Counted from the first letter of the stretch, positions 7,514 to 15,057 are shown. The stretch: DNA of 20,637 bases from Anianibacter sp965662745 (GCA_965662745.1 CBFIJK010000061.1:1-20637), one strand, 5' to 3'. The notes: generated by a model from the sequence alone, not told the origin. Numbers and translations are program-made.

Positions 7514-9058
7514 ATGCAGCCAAATATCATCTTCATAATGTCCGATGACCACGCGGCCCGCGCCATCTCGGCTTATGGCGGCGGGCTGAACCAGACGCCC
7601 AACCTCGACAGATTGGCCCGCGAGGGGATGCGGCACGACGCGACCTACGTGACCAATTCGATCTGCACGCCCTCGCGCGCGGCGATCCTGACCGGCACGC
7701 ACAACCATGTGAACGGGGTCACGACGCTGACCACGCATCTGGACGGGCGCTGGCCGAACGTGGCCAAGGCGCTGCGCACCGGTGGCTACCGTACCGGGAT
7801 TTTCGGCAAGTGGCATCTGGGCGAAGGCCCGGCGCATGAGCCTCAGGGCTTCGATGAATGGTCCGTTCTGCCGGGGCAGGGCGATTATTGGGACCCGGCC
7901 TTCATCACCGCCAAGGGCCGCGAACGCATCCCGGGCTATGCCACCGATATCATCACCGACAAGGCAGTCGATTTCATCGAACGCAACGCGGATCGCCCGT
8001 TTTTCCTGATGTGCCACCACAAGGCGCCGCACCGGAACTGGCAATTTCATCCGCGCCACGCCCATCTGCATCCCGAGGGCAGCATCCCGCTGCCGCCGAC
8101 CTTCGATGACACCTATGAGAACCGGGCCGAGGCGGCGGCGGCGGCCAAGATGCGCGTCAAGTCGGATATCCTTTACGAAGACCTTGGGTTGGTCCAGCCG
8201 GAGGGCGGCGCGGACACAGCCGGAGACCTGATGGTCGACGGCTGGTCGATGCGCAAGGTGCCAGACCTTGCACCGGGAGAGACGATCACGGTGATCTGTG
8301 CGGCCAGCGGCGAAAACTTCACCTTTGACGACCCGAAGGCCTTTGCCGAGTTCAAGTATCAACGGTACATGTCGCGCTACCTGCGCACGGTGGAAGCGAT
8401 CGACGAGAGCGTGGGCCGCATCCTTGATACGCTGGATGAGACGGGCCTCGCCGAGAACACTCTTGTCATCTACACGTCGGACCAGGGCTTTTTCCTTGGC
8501 GAACATGGCTGGTTCGACAAGCGGTTCATGTACGAGGAAAGCTATCAGATGCCGTTCCTCGCCCGGCTTCCTGCGGCGATCCCGGCGGGCGCAACGTCTT
8601 CGGATATCGCCTGCAACGTCGATTTTGCGCCCACTTTCCTCGATTATGCGGGGGTCCGCGTGCCGACCTACATGCAAGGGCGGTCTATGCGTCCGGTCCT
8701 CGAAGGCCGGACACCGGGCGATTGGGATCAACTGGCCTATCACCGATACTGGATGCACGCGGATATCATTCACAACGCCTATGCCCACTACGGCGTGCGC
8801 GATCAGCGATACAAGCTGATCTACTGGTACAACGACCCATTGGGTCAGCACGGGGCGCGCGAGAACGGTGCGGCCCCGGAATGGGAGCTTTTCGACTGCG
8901 CCGATGACCCCTATGAACTGGTGAACCGGGCTGACGACCCGGAGTACGCAAGGGTTTTCGAAGCGATGCTGGCCAAGCTCGACGCCAAGATGTCCGAGAT
9001 CGGAGACATTCCCGAACACGACAGCGCCTCGGTTGTTGCGGCGCGCGCCGCCGCATGA
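7514..9058 (+). CDS. S1-family sulfatase, N-acetylglucosamine-6-sulfatase-like
   Basis: Formylglycine sulfatase of 514 aa. Seen: metal-binding MSDDH at 9-13, activation motif CTPSR at C51-R55 with AAILTG, GKWHLGEGP, the HHKAPHRNW segment, and SDQGFFLGEHGWFDKRFMYE with D323, Q324 and Lys336. The combination VTNSICTPSR, PQGFDEWSVLPGQGDYWDP, GYATDIITDKA and HKAPHRNW is characteristic of the GlcNAc-6-O-sulfatase group (SulfAtlas S1_11, as in Bacteroides heparin/mucin loci, from memory). The chosen ATG has AAGAGGA at 7497-7503 upstream; a longer in-frame extension to 7295 overlaps the preceding gene and is low-complexity, so it was dropped. No signal peptide. The stop overlaps the FGE start, tying this sulfatase to its maturation enzyme. 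Confidence 0.9.
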   Translation: MQPNIIFIMSDDHAARAISAYGGGLNQTPNLDRLAREGMRHDATYVTNSICTPSRAAILTGTHNHVNGVTTLTTHLDGRWPNVAKALRTGGYRTGIFGKWHLGEGPAHEPQGFDEWSVLPGQGDYWDPAFITAKGRERIPGYATDIITDKAVDFIERNADRPFFLMCHHKAPHRNWQFHPRHAHLHPEGSIPLPPTFDDTYENRAEAAAAAKMRVKSDILYEDLGLVQPEGGADTAGDLMVDGWSMRKVPDLAPGETITVICAASGENFTFDDPKAFAEFKYQRYMSRYLRTVEAIDESVGRILDTLDETGLAENTLVIYTSDQGFFLGEHGWFDKRFMYEESYQMPFLARLPAAIPAGATSSDIACNVDFAPTFLDYAGVRVPTYMQGRSMRPVLEGRTPGDWDQLAYHRYWMHADIIHNAYAHYGVRDQRYKLIYWYNDPLGQHGARENGAAPEWELFDCADDPYELVNRADDPEYARVFEAMLAKLDAKMSEIGDIPEHDSASVVAARAAA

Positions 9059-9996
9059 GCTGTTGTGGCGGGGAAGCGCGATCGGGCACGGCCCGCGATG
9101 CCGTCGGCCCGCGCCCGGCGCTGATCGAGCGTATCGCCGATGCCACCCCTGCCGCCCGCGTTCACATGAAAGGCGGGCGCAGCCATACGGGTACCAAGCA
9201 TCCCGCCATCTCTCAGGACGGCGAAGGCCTGGTGCGGCTGCACAGGCTTTCACCGTTCGAGGTTGAGACCGGCCCTGTCACCAACGCGCGCTTTGCCGCC
9301 TTCGTAGCCGAGACCGGCTATGCCACCGTGGCCGAACGTTTTGGCTGGGGCACGGTGTTTCGCGGCCTTCTGGACGACCCCGACTCGGTGCCGCCGGGCG
9401 GTGGAGGTACACCGTGGTGGGGTGTCGTCGACGGCGCTTGCTGGTACGCGCCGCTTGGGCCGGGCAGCAGCGTTGAATTTCTTGGCGATCATCCCGTGAC
9501 ACATATGGCCTGGGAAGACGCACGCAGTTTCGCCTCATGGGTCGGGGGACGCCTGCCGACCGAGGCCGAGTGGGAACACGCCGCGCGTGGCGGGCGCGAC
9601 GATCCCCGCTTTCCGTGGGGCGAGGCTGAACCAGACGACACCGGTTTCCTGCCGTGCAATATCTTTCAGGGCCGCTTTCCAGAGCAGAACACCTGCGCCG
9701 ATGGCTGGGCGGGAACCTCGCCGGTGGGGGCGTTCGCTCCGAACGATGCAGGGCTTTTCGACATGGCGGGCAACGTGTGGGAATGGACGGCCGAGCCGTT
9801 CCAAATCCGCTCGGCCAGCCGCGCAGCCAAGGCCCGCAACCTACATGCACGGCGCACCGGCGAGAAGCTGATGAAGGGCGGATCGTTCCTATGCCACATC
9901 AGCTATTGCTACCGCTACCGGATCGCCGCGCGGCTGGCCACTGCCTCTGATAGCGGTGGCTGCAATGCAGGCTTCCGGGTCTTTTACGACGCCTAG
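9055..9996 (+). CDS. Formylglycine-generating enzyme (sulfatase-modifying factor, SUMF1 type)
   Basis: Copper-dependent oxidase, 313 aa, that turns the Cys of the CxPxR motif in type I sulfatases into formylglycine. Seen: the FGE-sulfatase domain from about residue 60 with PVTNARFAAFVAETGY, GDHPVTHMAWEDARSFASWV, GRLPTEAEWEHAARGG, GLFDMAGNVWEWT and the catalytic end KGGSFLCHISYCYRYRIAAR, where C280 and C285 match the two copper-binding catalytic cysteines of aerobic FGE, followed by SDSGGCNAGFRV. The first residues MSCCGG resemble the Cys-rich N-termini often seen in bacterial FGEs. No signal peptide, which agrees with the cytoplasmic sulfatases beside it. ATGA overlap with the sulfatase upstream. 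It probably serves all three sulfatases of the operon and closes the + strand gene block. Confidence 0.95.
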   Translation: MSCCGGEARSGTARDAVGPRPALIERIADATPAARVHMKGGRSHTGTKHPAISQDGEGLVRLHRLSPFEVETGPVTNARFAAFVAETGYATVAERFGWGTVFRGLLDDPDSVPPGGGGTPWWGVVDGACWYAPLGPGSSVEFLGDHPVTHMAWEDARSFASWVGGRLPTEAEWEHAARGGRDDPRFPWGEAEPDDTGFLPCNIFQGRFPEQNTCADGWAGTSPVGAFAPNDAGLFDMAGNVWEWTAEPFQIRSASRAAKARNLHARRTGEKLMKGGSFLCHISYCYRYRIAARLATASDSGGCNAGFRVFYDA

Positions 9997-10276
9997 TTCC
10001 TGGCACGGTGGTGTCGGAAGAAACCGACTTGAGCGGGGCAGGTCGGGTGCCCAGCCTGCCGCCATGACGCAGAAATCCAGTCCGTTCCGGTATTTCAAGA
10101 GGTCCACCGAGATCGTCCACGTTGCGGTGATGGTATAAATCCGCTTCCCGCTTGCGCTCCGGAACGTGGAGGATCCGCTATATGAGCCCGCGGCGCATTT
10201 GTCTGACGGCGTCGCGGTAAGAGCCGCATACCTCTTCAAATCAACGCGCAGCGCCACGCGCCTCAAACGCGAATGC
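9997..10276. other. Intergenic stretch without a recognised gene
   Basis: About 280 bases after the FGE gene. A hairpin with arms GGCAGG (10037-10042) and CCTGCC (10055-10060) is present, but no T run follows, so it is a weak candidate for a terminator. A 125-codon open frame on the - strand (9889-10266) runs into the FGE gene and shows no family resemblance. I see no RNA gene here. Confidence 0.5.
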
Positions 10277-10498
10277 TTAGCGGTTTTCGGTGGCTTTCTC
10301 TAATCTGTAGAAGCCCAAGAGTCGGCAGATCTGGTATGGCCGATAAAGCCCGATAGCCAGTCCGACCAAAGCTGATGGCACCGAGCACATGACAACCATT
10401 TCTTGATTGTAAGGCCATATCATCGTCGCGATCAGCACAGAGCACGCGGTGAAGAGCCAGACAAAAAAGAGCAGACAGATGATGAAGCCTTTGAGCAT
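10277..10498 (-). CDS. Small hypothetical membrane protein (73 aa)
   Basis: Not recognised as a known family. The internal ATG at 10498 is preferred over the upstream one at 10609 because GAGAGGGA (10512-10505 on the - strand) sits 6 nt before it, and because the hydrophobic part starts right there (MLKGFIICLLFFVWLFTACS). Two likely membrane helices are visible, about residues 4-28 and 34-52, followed by a short basic/polar tail (RLEKATENR). The gene lies alone in the gap between the two large operons and next to transposase debris, and it runs opposite to the FGE gene. It could be a stray accessory gene; function cannot be told. Confidence 0.5.
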   Translation of the reverse strand: MLKGFIICLLFFVWLFTACSVLIATMIWPYNQEMVVMCSVPSALVGLAIGLYRPYQICRLLGFYRLEKATENR

Positions 10499-10609
10499 GA
10501 TCGTTCCCTCTCGAAGAGCTAGGCCCGCCCTGGCTCGCGGACCTGCAGTGATGCGTTCTAACCATTCAACGGAACATCGCTCCAAGTTGTTATGGTTTAG
10601 ATCACTCAT

Positions 10610-10806
10610 CTTAAGGTAGAAATTCGGCTTAGCAATATTTCCCTAAGGTCACCTTTGGCACTTCGAAAGAGTCGATGGTGATGGCCCGTTCAGGCCGCGC
10701 ATTCCGCTCGTCCAAACAGGTCGACGTAAGTGGGCCTTGTTGGGCGGCCTGAACACCGACCGCTCCAGAACGAACAAGAAATTTCTTGATCTTGCACCGC
10801 GAGGAG
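10610..10806. other. Intergenic stretch, no gene seen
   Basis: About 200 bases between the small membrane protein gene and the transposase remnant. Short open frames exist on both strands, but none has a convincing start site or family likeness. It may include decayed insertion-sequence DNA that can no longer be aligned by eye. Confidence 0.4.
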
Positions 10807-11025
10807 TATGCGGTTCGGACTCCAAAGAAAGCGGGTCGGCAAGAAACCGGCCGCTGGGTGAAGAATCGAGCAACGAATTTTCGCCTTCCATTCCGACGAT
10901 CGCAAAGGGCGATGCTTCGGTTCCGGCGGTTGCAAAGTCTTCAGAAGTTCGCGCCGTCCCTGCCTATGGCTAAACCATTTCACCCAGGGTCCCGACCTCG
11001 CAGGGACGCGTTCGAATTGGTGTGA
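10807..11025 (+). pseudogene. IS6-family transposase, C-terminal remnant
   Basis: The frame ending at 11025 contains GRQETGRWVKNRATNFRLPF and then RRSQRAMLRFRRLQSLQKFA, which lines up with the C-terminal part of IS6-family DDE transposases (family pattern RQETGRWxNNRAENSHxPFRRRERAMLRFRRMxSLQKFA, containing the last catalytic Glu of DDE). In this copy that position (NRAEN) is NRATN, so the catalytic Glu is lost. After KFA the likeness fades and then returns weakly as PFHPGSRPRRDAFE, as expected after small indels. The N-terminal two thirds of the transposase and clear terminal inverted repeats are missing. The match was made from memory of the family, without alignment. It marks an old insertion between the two operons. 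Confidence 0.72.
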
Positions 11026-11088
11026 TACCACCCTGTGCACTCAAAGGACTGGGTGACCCCGAGAGCGATGCGCGCGGGGCAGGAGGGA

Positions 11089-12228
11089 TCACGGCGTCCC
11101 GCCGACCGCATCAAAACCGACCTTGGCGAAACTCGGGCTTCCGAGTTGGCCGAGGGCGCGGACGAGTTCCAGTTCCAGGATGTCGTAGGCGCGTTCTGCA
11201 CCCTTGGCCGCACCCGCGCCGACGCCATAGGCCATGGCTCGGCCCGCAAAGGTGAAATCGGCCCCCAACGCCTTGGCGCGCAGGATATCCGCGCCGCGCC
11301 GGATGCCACTGTCGAGGATGATCTCCAAACGCCCCTTCACCGCCTTCGCGATGGGCGGCAGCGCTTCGATGGTCGGTGGGCCGAAGGCCACTTGGCGGCC
11401 GCCATGGTTTGACACGACAATCCCGTCACAGCCAAGCTCGGCGCAGGTCACCGCGTCGTCGGGGTGCAGGATGCCCTTGACCAGCAGCTTGCCTGTCCAG
11501 CGTTCGCGAAGGCGCTTCAGGTCCTCCCAGGTAAAGCCCGGGGTGATCAGGGTTTTCTGTACATCCGCGTAAGAAGTCGCGGCTTGCAACAGGTCCGCGT
11601 AATTGGCGATGTTGGGCTTGCCGTGGCGCAAGGTTTCCAGAGACCAGACCGGGTTGGCGATCAGGCCGATCAGCACTTCGGGTGTGATCTTGAATGGCAC
11701 GGCAAGCTGGTTGCGGATGTCGCGGTCGCGCTTTCCCGCGGCGGGAACATCGGCGGTGACGATCAGCGTGTCATAGTTGGCCGCCTCGGCGCGTGCGATC
11801 AGGCCCTCGGTCACGGATGCGTCGCTGGACACGTAAAGCTGGAACCAGCCATTGCCATCGGCAGCCTTGGCCAGCGCCTCGAGCGTGGTCGATGCGGCGG
11901 AGCTGGCAACATAGGGGATGTTCTTGCGCTTGCAGAGCCGGGCCAGCGTCAGGTCGGCATCCGGCCAAAAGGCGTTGAGCATCCCGATCGGGGCCATGCC
12001 GAAGGGCGCGGCAAAGCTCTGGCCAAGGATCGACGCGCCGGTGTCGATCTGGCTGACATCGCGCATGTAGCGGGGCGTCAGTTCGATTTCCTCGAAGGCT
12101 TCGGCATTACGGCGCAGGTTGCGTTCGGATTCCGCGCCGCCATCGACCAGATCGAAGGCAAAGCGCGGGATCCGGCGGCGGGCCATGTCCCGCAGATCGT
12201 CGATGGACGCGGCGCGATCAAGACGCAT
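11089..12228 (-). CDS. lldD: FMN-dependent alpha-hydroxy-acid dehydrogenase (L-lactate dehydrogenase-like)
   Basis: FMN enzyme of 379 aa that oxidises an (S)-2-hydroxyacid, most likely L-lactate, to the keto acid. Seen: FAFDLVDGGAESERNLRRN near 23-41, AAPFGMAPIGM at 73-83, VASSAASTTLEALA, FQLYVSSD at 129-136 (Y132), TADVPAAGKRDRDIRN at 158-173, K251, and the catalytic VVSNHGGRQ with H275 and R278. The usual Tyr of the FDYxDGG motif, which touches the substrate carboxylate, is Leu27 here. Start chosen at 12228, where it overlaps the preceding SDR stop as TGATG; ATG 12240 is an alternative. Translational coupling to a 2-keto-3-deoxy-L-fuconate dehydrogenase-like SDR fits: that pathway yields pyruvate and L-lactate, which this enzyme would finish. 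Mandelate or glycolate oxidase activities are alternatives; the gene symbol is provisional. Confidence 0.85.
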   Translation of the reverse strand: MRLDRAASIDDLRDMARRRIPRFAFDLVDGGAESERNLRRNAEAFEEIELTPRYMRDVSQIDTGASILGQSFAAPFGMAPIGMLNAFWPDADLTLARLCKRKNIPYVASSAASTTLEALAKAADGNGWFQLYVSSDASVTEGLIARAEAANYDTLIVTADVPAAGKRDRDIRNQLAVPFKITPEVLIGLIANPVWSLETLRHGKPNIANYADLLQAATSYADVQKTLITPGFTWEDLKRLRERWTGKLLVKGILHPDDAVTCAELGCDGIVVSNHGGRQVAFGPPTIEALPPIAKAVKGRLEIILDSGIRRGADILRAKALGADFTFAGRAMAYGVGAGAAKGAERAYDILELELVRALGQLGSPSFAKVGFDAVGGTP

Positions 12229-12971
12229 CAGATCGACCATCCGCCATCGACGGCAAAGGCCTGACCTGTGGTGAAGGCCGACATGGGGCCTGCCAGATAG
12301 CAGACCATTTCCGCGATCTCTTCGGGCGTGCCGAGCCGTCCCATTGGCTGACGCTCCTTGAACGCGGCGAGCGCCTTGTCGAAATCGCCCGTGGCGGCGA
12401 GCCGGTCGTTGAGCGACGGGCTTTGCACCGTGCCGGGGCAGATGGCGTTGCAGCGGATACCGTCCTTCACGAAATCGGCAGCGATGGATTTGGTCATGCC
12501 GATGATCGCGGCTTTCGACGCGCCATAGGCGAAGCGGCGTGGCGCGCCTTTCTCGCTTGAGACGATCGAGGCGATGTTGACGATGGATCCCGCGCCGGTG
12601 TCCAGCATGCCGGGAATGACTGCCTTCGTGAGGCGGAACATGGCCTTGGCGTTGAGGTTGAAGGACCGGTCCCAGACGTCTTCGTCGCAATCGAGGATGG
12701 ACCCGTCATGGACCCAGCCCGCGCAATTGACGAGGATGTCGAAGGCCGGGGCATCGCCGAGAAGCGCTGCGACGGCGCCCGCGTCCAGCACGTCGAGTTG
12801 ATGCGCGCGGATACGGTCCGCGCCTTTCGCGACAGCCTCGACCGCCGCGCCGTCGATATCGGTGGCGATCACGTTCGCGCCAAGCCGCGCCAGAGCTTCG
12901 GCAGAGGCGCGGCCGATGCCGTTTCCGGCAGCGGTGACGAGGGCAGTCTTGCCTTCCAGGGTCTGTGTCAT
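12228..12971 (-). CDS. SDR, 2-keto-3-deoxy-L-fuconate dehydrogenase-like
   Basis: Classical NAD(P)-dependent short-chain dehydrogenase, 247 aa. Cofactor motif TAAGNGIG at 13-20, NCAG at 82-85, catalytic S135, Y149 and K153 (YGASK). The stretch GSILDCDEDVWDRSFNLNAK and the segment IRCNAICPGTVQSPSLNDRL are typical of the DHRS6/2-keto-3-deoxy-L-fuconate dehydrogenase group (also L-2-keto-3-deoxyrhamnonate 4-dehydrogenases), which oxidise the C4 hydroxyl in the non-phosphorylated 6-deoxyhexose pathway. It lies 10 nt after the KduD-like gene and its stop overlaps the start of the lactate dehydrogenase-like gene. GAGA upstream of the ATG is a modest Shine-Dalgarno. The dehydratase and FAH-type hydrolase of the pathway are not in this part of the window. 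Confidence in SDR is very high, in the substrate moderate. Confidence 0.82.
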   Translation of the reverse strand: MTQTLEGKTALVTAAGNGIGRASAEALARLGANVIATDIDGAAVEAVAKGADRIRAHQLDVLDAGAVAALLGDAPAFDILVNCAGWVHDGSILDCDEDVWDRSFNLNAKAMFRLTKAVIPGMLDTGAGSIVNIASIVSSEKGAPRRFAYGASKAAIIGMTKSIAADFVKDGIRCNAICPGTVQSPSLNDRLAATGDFDKALAAFKERQPMGRLGTPEEIAEMVCYLAGPMSAFTTGQAFAVDGGWSI

Positions 12972-12981
12972 GGGGTCTCTT

Positions 12982-13746
12982 TCATCGGGCGAGCCAGCCG
13001 CCGTCCACGGTCACGGTGCTGCCATTGCAATAGGCGGCAGCGTCCGAGGCGAGGAACACGGCAGCACCCGCGATTTCGGATGGGTCGGCGAAACGGCCCG
13101 CGGGGATACGATCCAGTAGAGCTTTCGATCGATCCGGGTCGTCGCGCAGGGCCTGGGTGTTGTCGGTGGCGGTATATCCCGGCGCGATGGCGTTGACGTT
13201 TACGCCGTGCGGCGCCCATTCGTTGCAAAGCGCCTTCGTCAGGCCAAGAACGGCGTGTTTGGAAGACGCATAGCCCGGCACGAACACGCCGCCTTGCGAT
13301 CCCAGTACCGAGGACACGATCACGATCTTGCCCGATCCCTGCGCCACCATGTGTTTTCCGGCGGCCTGCGACAGCAGCCAGACAGAATCGAGATTGACCG
13401 ACAGCACGCGCCGCCAGTCGTCCAGCGGCATGTCGGTCGATTCTTCGCGGTGGATGATCCCGGCGTTGTTCACGAGGATATCGAGGCCCCCAAGCGCGTC
13501 CCGCGCAAAGCCGATCACCTCGGCGGCGGCGGCCTGGTCCATGCCGTTGAAATCAGCCTTCACGGCGGCGGCCTTTCGGCCGAAGCCTTGGATTTTCGCC
13601 AGCGCCTCTTCGGGCTGGTGGCTGCGATAGGTCAGCGCGACATCGGCGCCGGCCTCGGCAAGGGCAAGGGCAATGCCCTCGCCGATGCCGGTGGCCCCGC
13701 CGGTGACAAGCGCGCGGCGCCCGGTCAGGTCAAACGGATTAGCCAT
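12982..13746 (-). CDS. kduD: SDR, 2-dehydro-3-deoxy-D-gluconate 5-dehydrogenase-like
   Basis: Short-chain dehydrogenase, 254 aa. Cofactor motif TGGATGIG at 15-22, NNAG at 93-96, catalytic S145/S146 with Y159 and K163. Strong likeness to E. coli KduD by eye: NNAGIIHREES, VNLDSVWLLSQAAGKH, NEWAPHGVNVNAIAPGY followed by TATDNTQALRDDPDRS, DRIPAGRFADPSEI and the C-terminal VDGGWLAR. KduD interconverts 3-deoxy-D-glycero-2,5-hexodiulosonate and 2-keto-3-deoxygluconate in breakdown of unsaturated uronates from pectin or glycosaminoglycans. The ATG at 13746 follows the stop of the M24 gene by 2 nt; a TTG two codons upstream is less likely. KduI is not in the window, so gluconate 5-dehydrogenase or another sugar-acid SDR remains possible. 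Confidence 0.8.
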   Translation of the reverse strand: MANPFDLTGRRALVTGGATGIGEGIALALAEAGADVALTYRSHQPEEALAKIQGFGRKAAAVKADFNGMDQAAAAEVIGFARDALGGLDILVNNAGIIHREESTDMPLDDWRRVLSVNLDSVWLLSQAAGKHMVAQGSGKIVIVSSVLGSQGGVFVPGYASSKHAVLGLTKALCNEWAPHGVNVNAIAPGYTATDNTQALRDDPDRSKALLDRIPAGRFADPSEIAGAAVFLASDAAAYCNGSTVTVDGGWLAR

Positions 13747-13748
13747 GG

Positions 13749-15047
13749 TCAATACCGGTTCGCGATGGGCAGTTCCTCGGCCGGGAAGAGGCTGATGACC
13801 TCACAACCCTTTTCGGTCACGACGACTTCTTCTTCGATCCGCGCCGCCGAATAGCCATCGGTCGCCGGGCAGTAGGTTTCCAGCGCAAAGACCATGCCGG
13901 TCTTGATCTCCATCGGATGGTCGAGGCTGATCGCCCGGCTGATGATGGGCCGTTCGTGCAGTGCGAGGCCCAGACCATGGCCGAATTGCAGACCGAAGGC
14001 CGCATCCTCGTTCGGAAAGCCAAGGCTTTCGGCAGTCGGCCAGACCTCGGCCACCTTGTCGGTGGTCACGCCCGGTTTAATCATCGCGATGGACGCGTCG
14101 ATCCACTCGCGGGCCTTGATATAGGCGTCGTTCTGCGCGGGCGTGGCGCGGCCGATATTGAAGGTCCGGTAATAGCAGGTGCGATAGCCCTGATAGCTTT
14201 GCAGGATGTCAAAGAAGGCCTGATCGCCGGGGCGGAAATAGCGATCCGTGAAGTTGTGCGGATGTGGATTGCACCGCTCGCCCGAGATCGCGTTGATCGC
14301 CTCGACATCGTCAGAGCCCATCTCGTAGAGCATCTTGTTCGACAGGGCGACGATGTCGTTCTCGCGGATGCCCGGCTTCAGCTCTTCGTAGATCATGTGG
14401 TAGACGCCATCGACCATGGACGCGGCCTGCGTCAGAAGCTGGATTTCGTCCCAATTCTTGATCTCGCGGGCGGCCAGCATGATCTGCTGCCCGTCGACGA
14501 CATTGATCCCTTCCTCGCGCAGGGCGTGGAACATCGCGGTCTCGGCATAATCGACGCCCACGGGCATGTCGCCCATCCCTGCGTCCTTGATCAGCTGCGC
14601 GATCATCTTGGCGTATTTGGTCATCAGCCCGAAATCGGGCGGGATGGTGCCGCGCATGCCGACGACGCCGGCAAGGCAATGGTCCGGCTCCAGCCAGTCG
14701 GAATGGCGCTTGTGGTGCACAGCGGCCGATCCGAAATCCCAGACATAGGGCGAATCGTCGCCCGTCAGCAGGCAGAAACGGCACATCTTGTCCCGTTCCC
14801 ATTCGCCGATCTTCGTGGCCGAGACGTAGCGGATATTGTTCACGTCAAAAAGCAAGAGCGATCCGGCCTGCGAGTTCTGCAGCGACTGGCGCGTACGTGC
14901 GAGGCGGTAGCGGCGCAGGCGATCATGGTCGATCCGGCGCTCGAAATCGACGGACATGTGACCCGAGGCGGGCAGGCGTTCGCGCCATTCCCAGTTGGGT
15001 TCAAGGTCCTGCGGTGTCAGCAAGTTCGGCATCAGGGCGCGTGACAT
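13749..15047 (-). CDS. M24 (creatinase/aminopeptidase P) family protein with altered metal site
   Basis: 432-aa 'pita-bread' protein: an N-terminal creatinase-like domain (about 1-190, LLLFDVNNIRYVSATKIGEW) and a C-terminal M24 domain (about 200-425). Of the five usual metal ligands, D280 (FFDIL), H357 (QFGHGLGLALH), E390 (FALET) and E405 (RIEEE) are present, but the second Asp of the DxGxxxxGYxxDxTRT motif is Cys291 in GYRTCYYRTF. This may mean a one-metal site or a metal-free, creatinase-like reaction. The DMSP lyase DddP belongs to the same family, but its extra ligand Asp residues are absent. The ATG at 15047 was chosen because GGAG lies 8 nt upstream; the longer frame to 15125 only translates the palindromic repeat. 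Substrate unknown; it sits inside a sugar-catabolic operon. Confidence 0.83.
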   Translation of the reverse strand: MSRALMPNLLTPQDLEPNWEWRERLPASGHMSVDFERRIDHDRLRRYRLARTRQSLQNSQAGSLLLFDVNNIRYVSATKIGEWERDKMCRFCLLTGDDSPYVWDFGSAAVHHKRHSDWLEPDHCLAGVVGMRGTIPPDFGLMTKYAKMIAQLIKDAGMGDMPVGVDYAETAMFHALREEGINVVDGQQIMLAAREIKNWDEIQLLTQAASMVDGVYHMIYEELKPGIRENDIVALSNKMLYEMGSDDVEAINAISGERCNPHPHNFTDRYFRPGDQAFFDILQSYQGYRTCYYRTFNIGRATPAQNDAYIKAREWIDASIAMIKPGVTTDKVAEVWPTAESLGFPNEDAAFGLQFGHGLGLALHERPIISRAISLDHPMEIKTGMVFALETYCPATDGYSAARIEEEVVVTEKGCEVISLFPAEELPIANRY

Positions 15048-15057
15048 GGGGTAAACT

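Noticed and set aside
7346..9253. Long - strand open frame of 635 codons opposite the sulfatase and FGE genes
   Set aside because: GC-rich antisense shadow, Arg/His/Gly-rich composition without any family motif. The same holds for the - strand frames at 1239-2783 and 2780-4135 and the + strand frames at 11464-12264, 13917-15044, 15108-16082 and 16024-16851.
10037..10060. Terminator after the FGE gene
   Set aside because: Only a 6-bp stem with a 12-base loop and no T run behind it.
12229..12690. Extension of the lactate dehydrogenase-like frame into the SDR gene (154 extra residues)
   Set aside because: Shadow frame of the SDR; the enzyme family begins at MRLDRA, at the TGATG overlap.
13749..15047. 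DMSP lyase DddP
   Set aside because: Same M24 fold and related N-terminal layout, but the FDTDLV and CTDISR ligand Asp residues of DddP are replaced (FFDILQ, RTCYYR).
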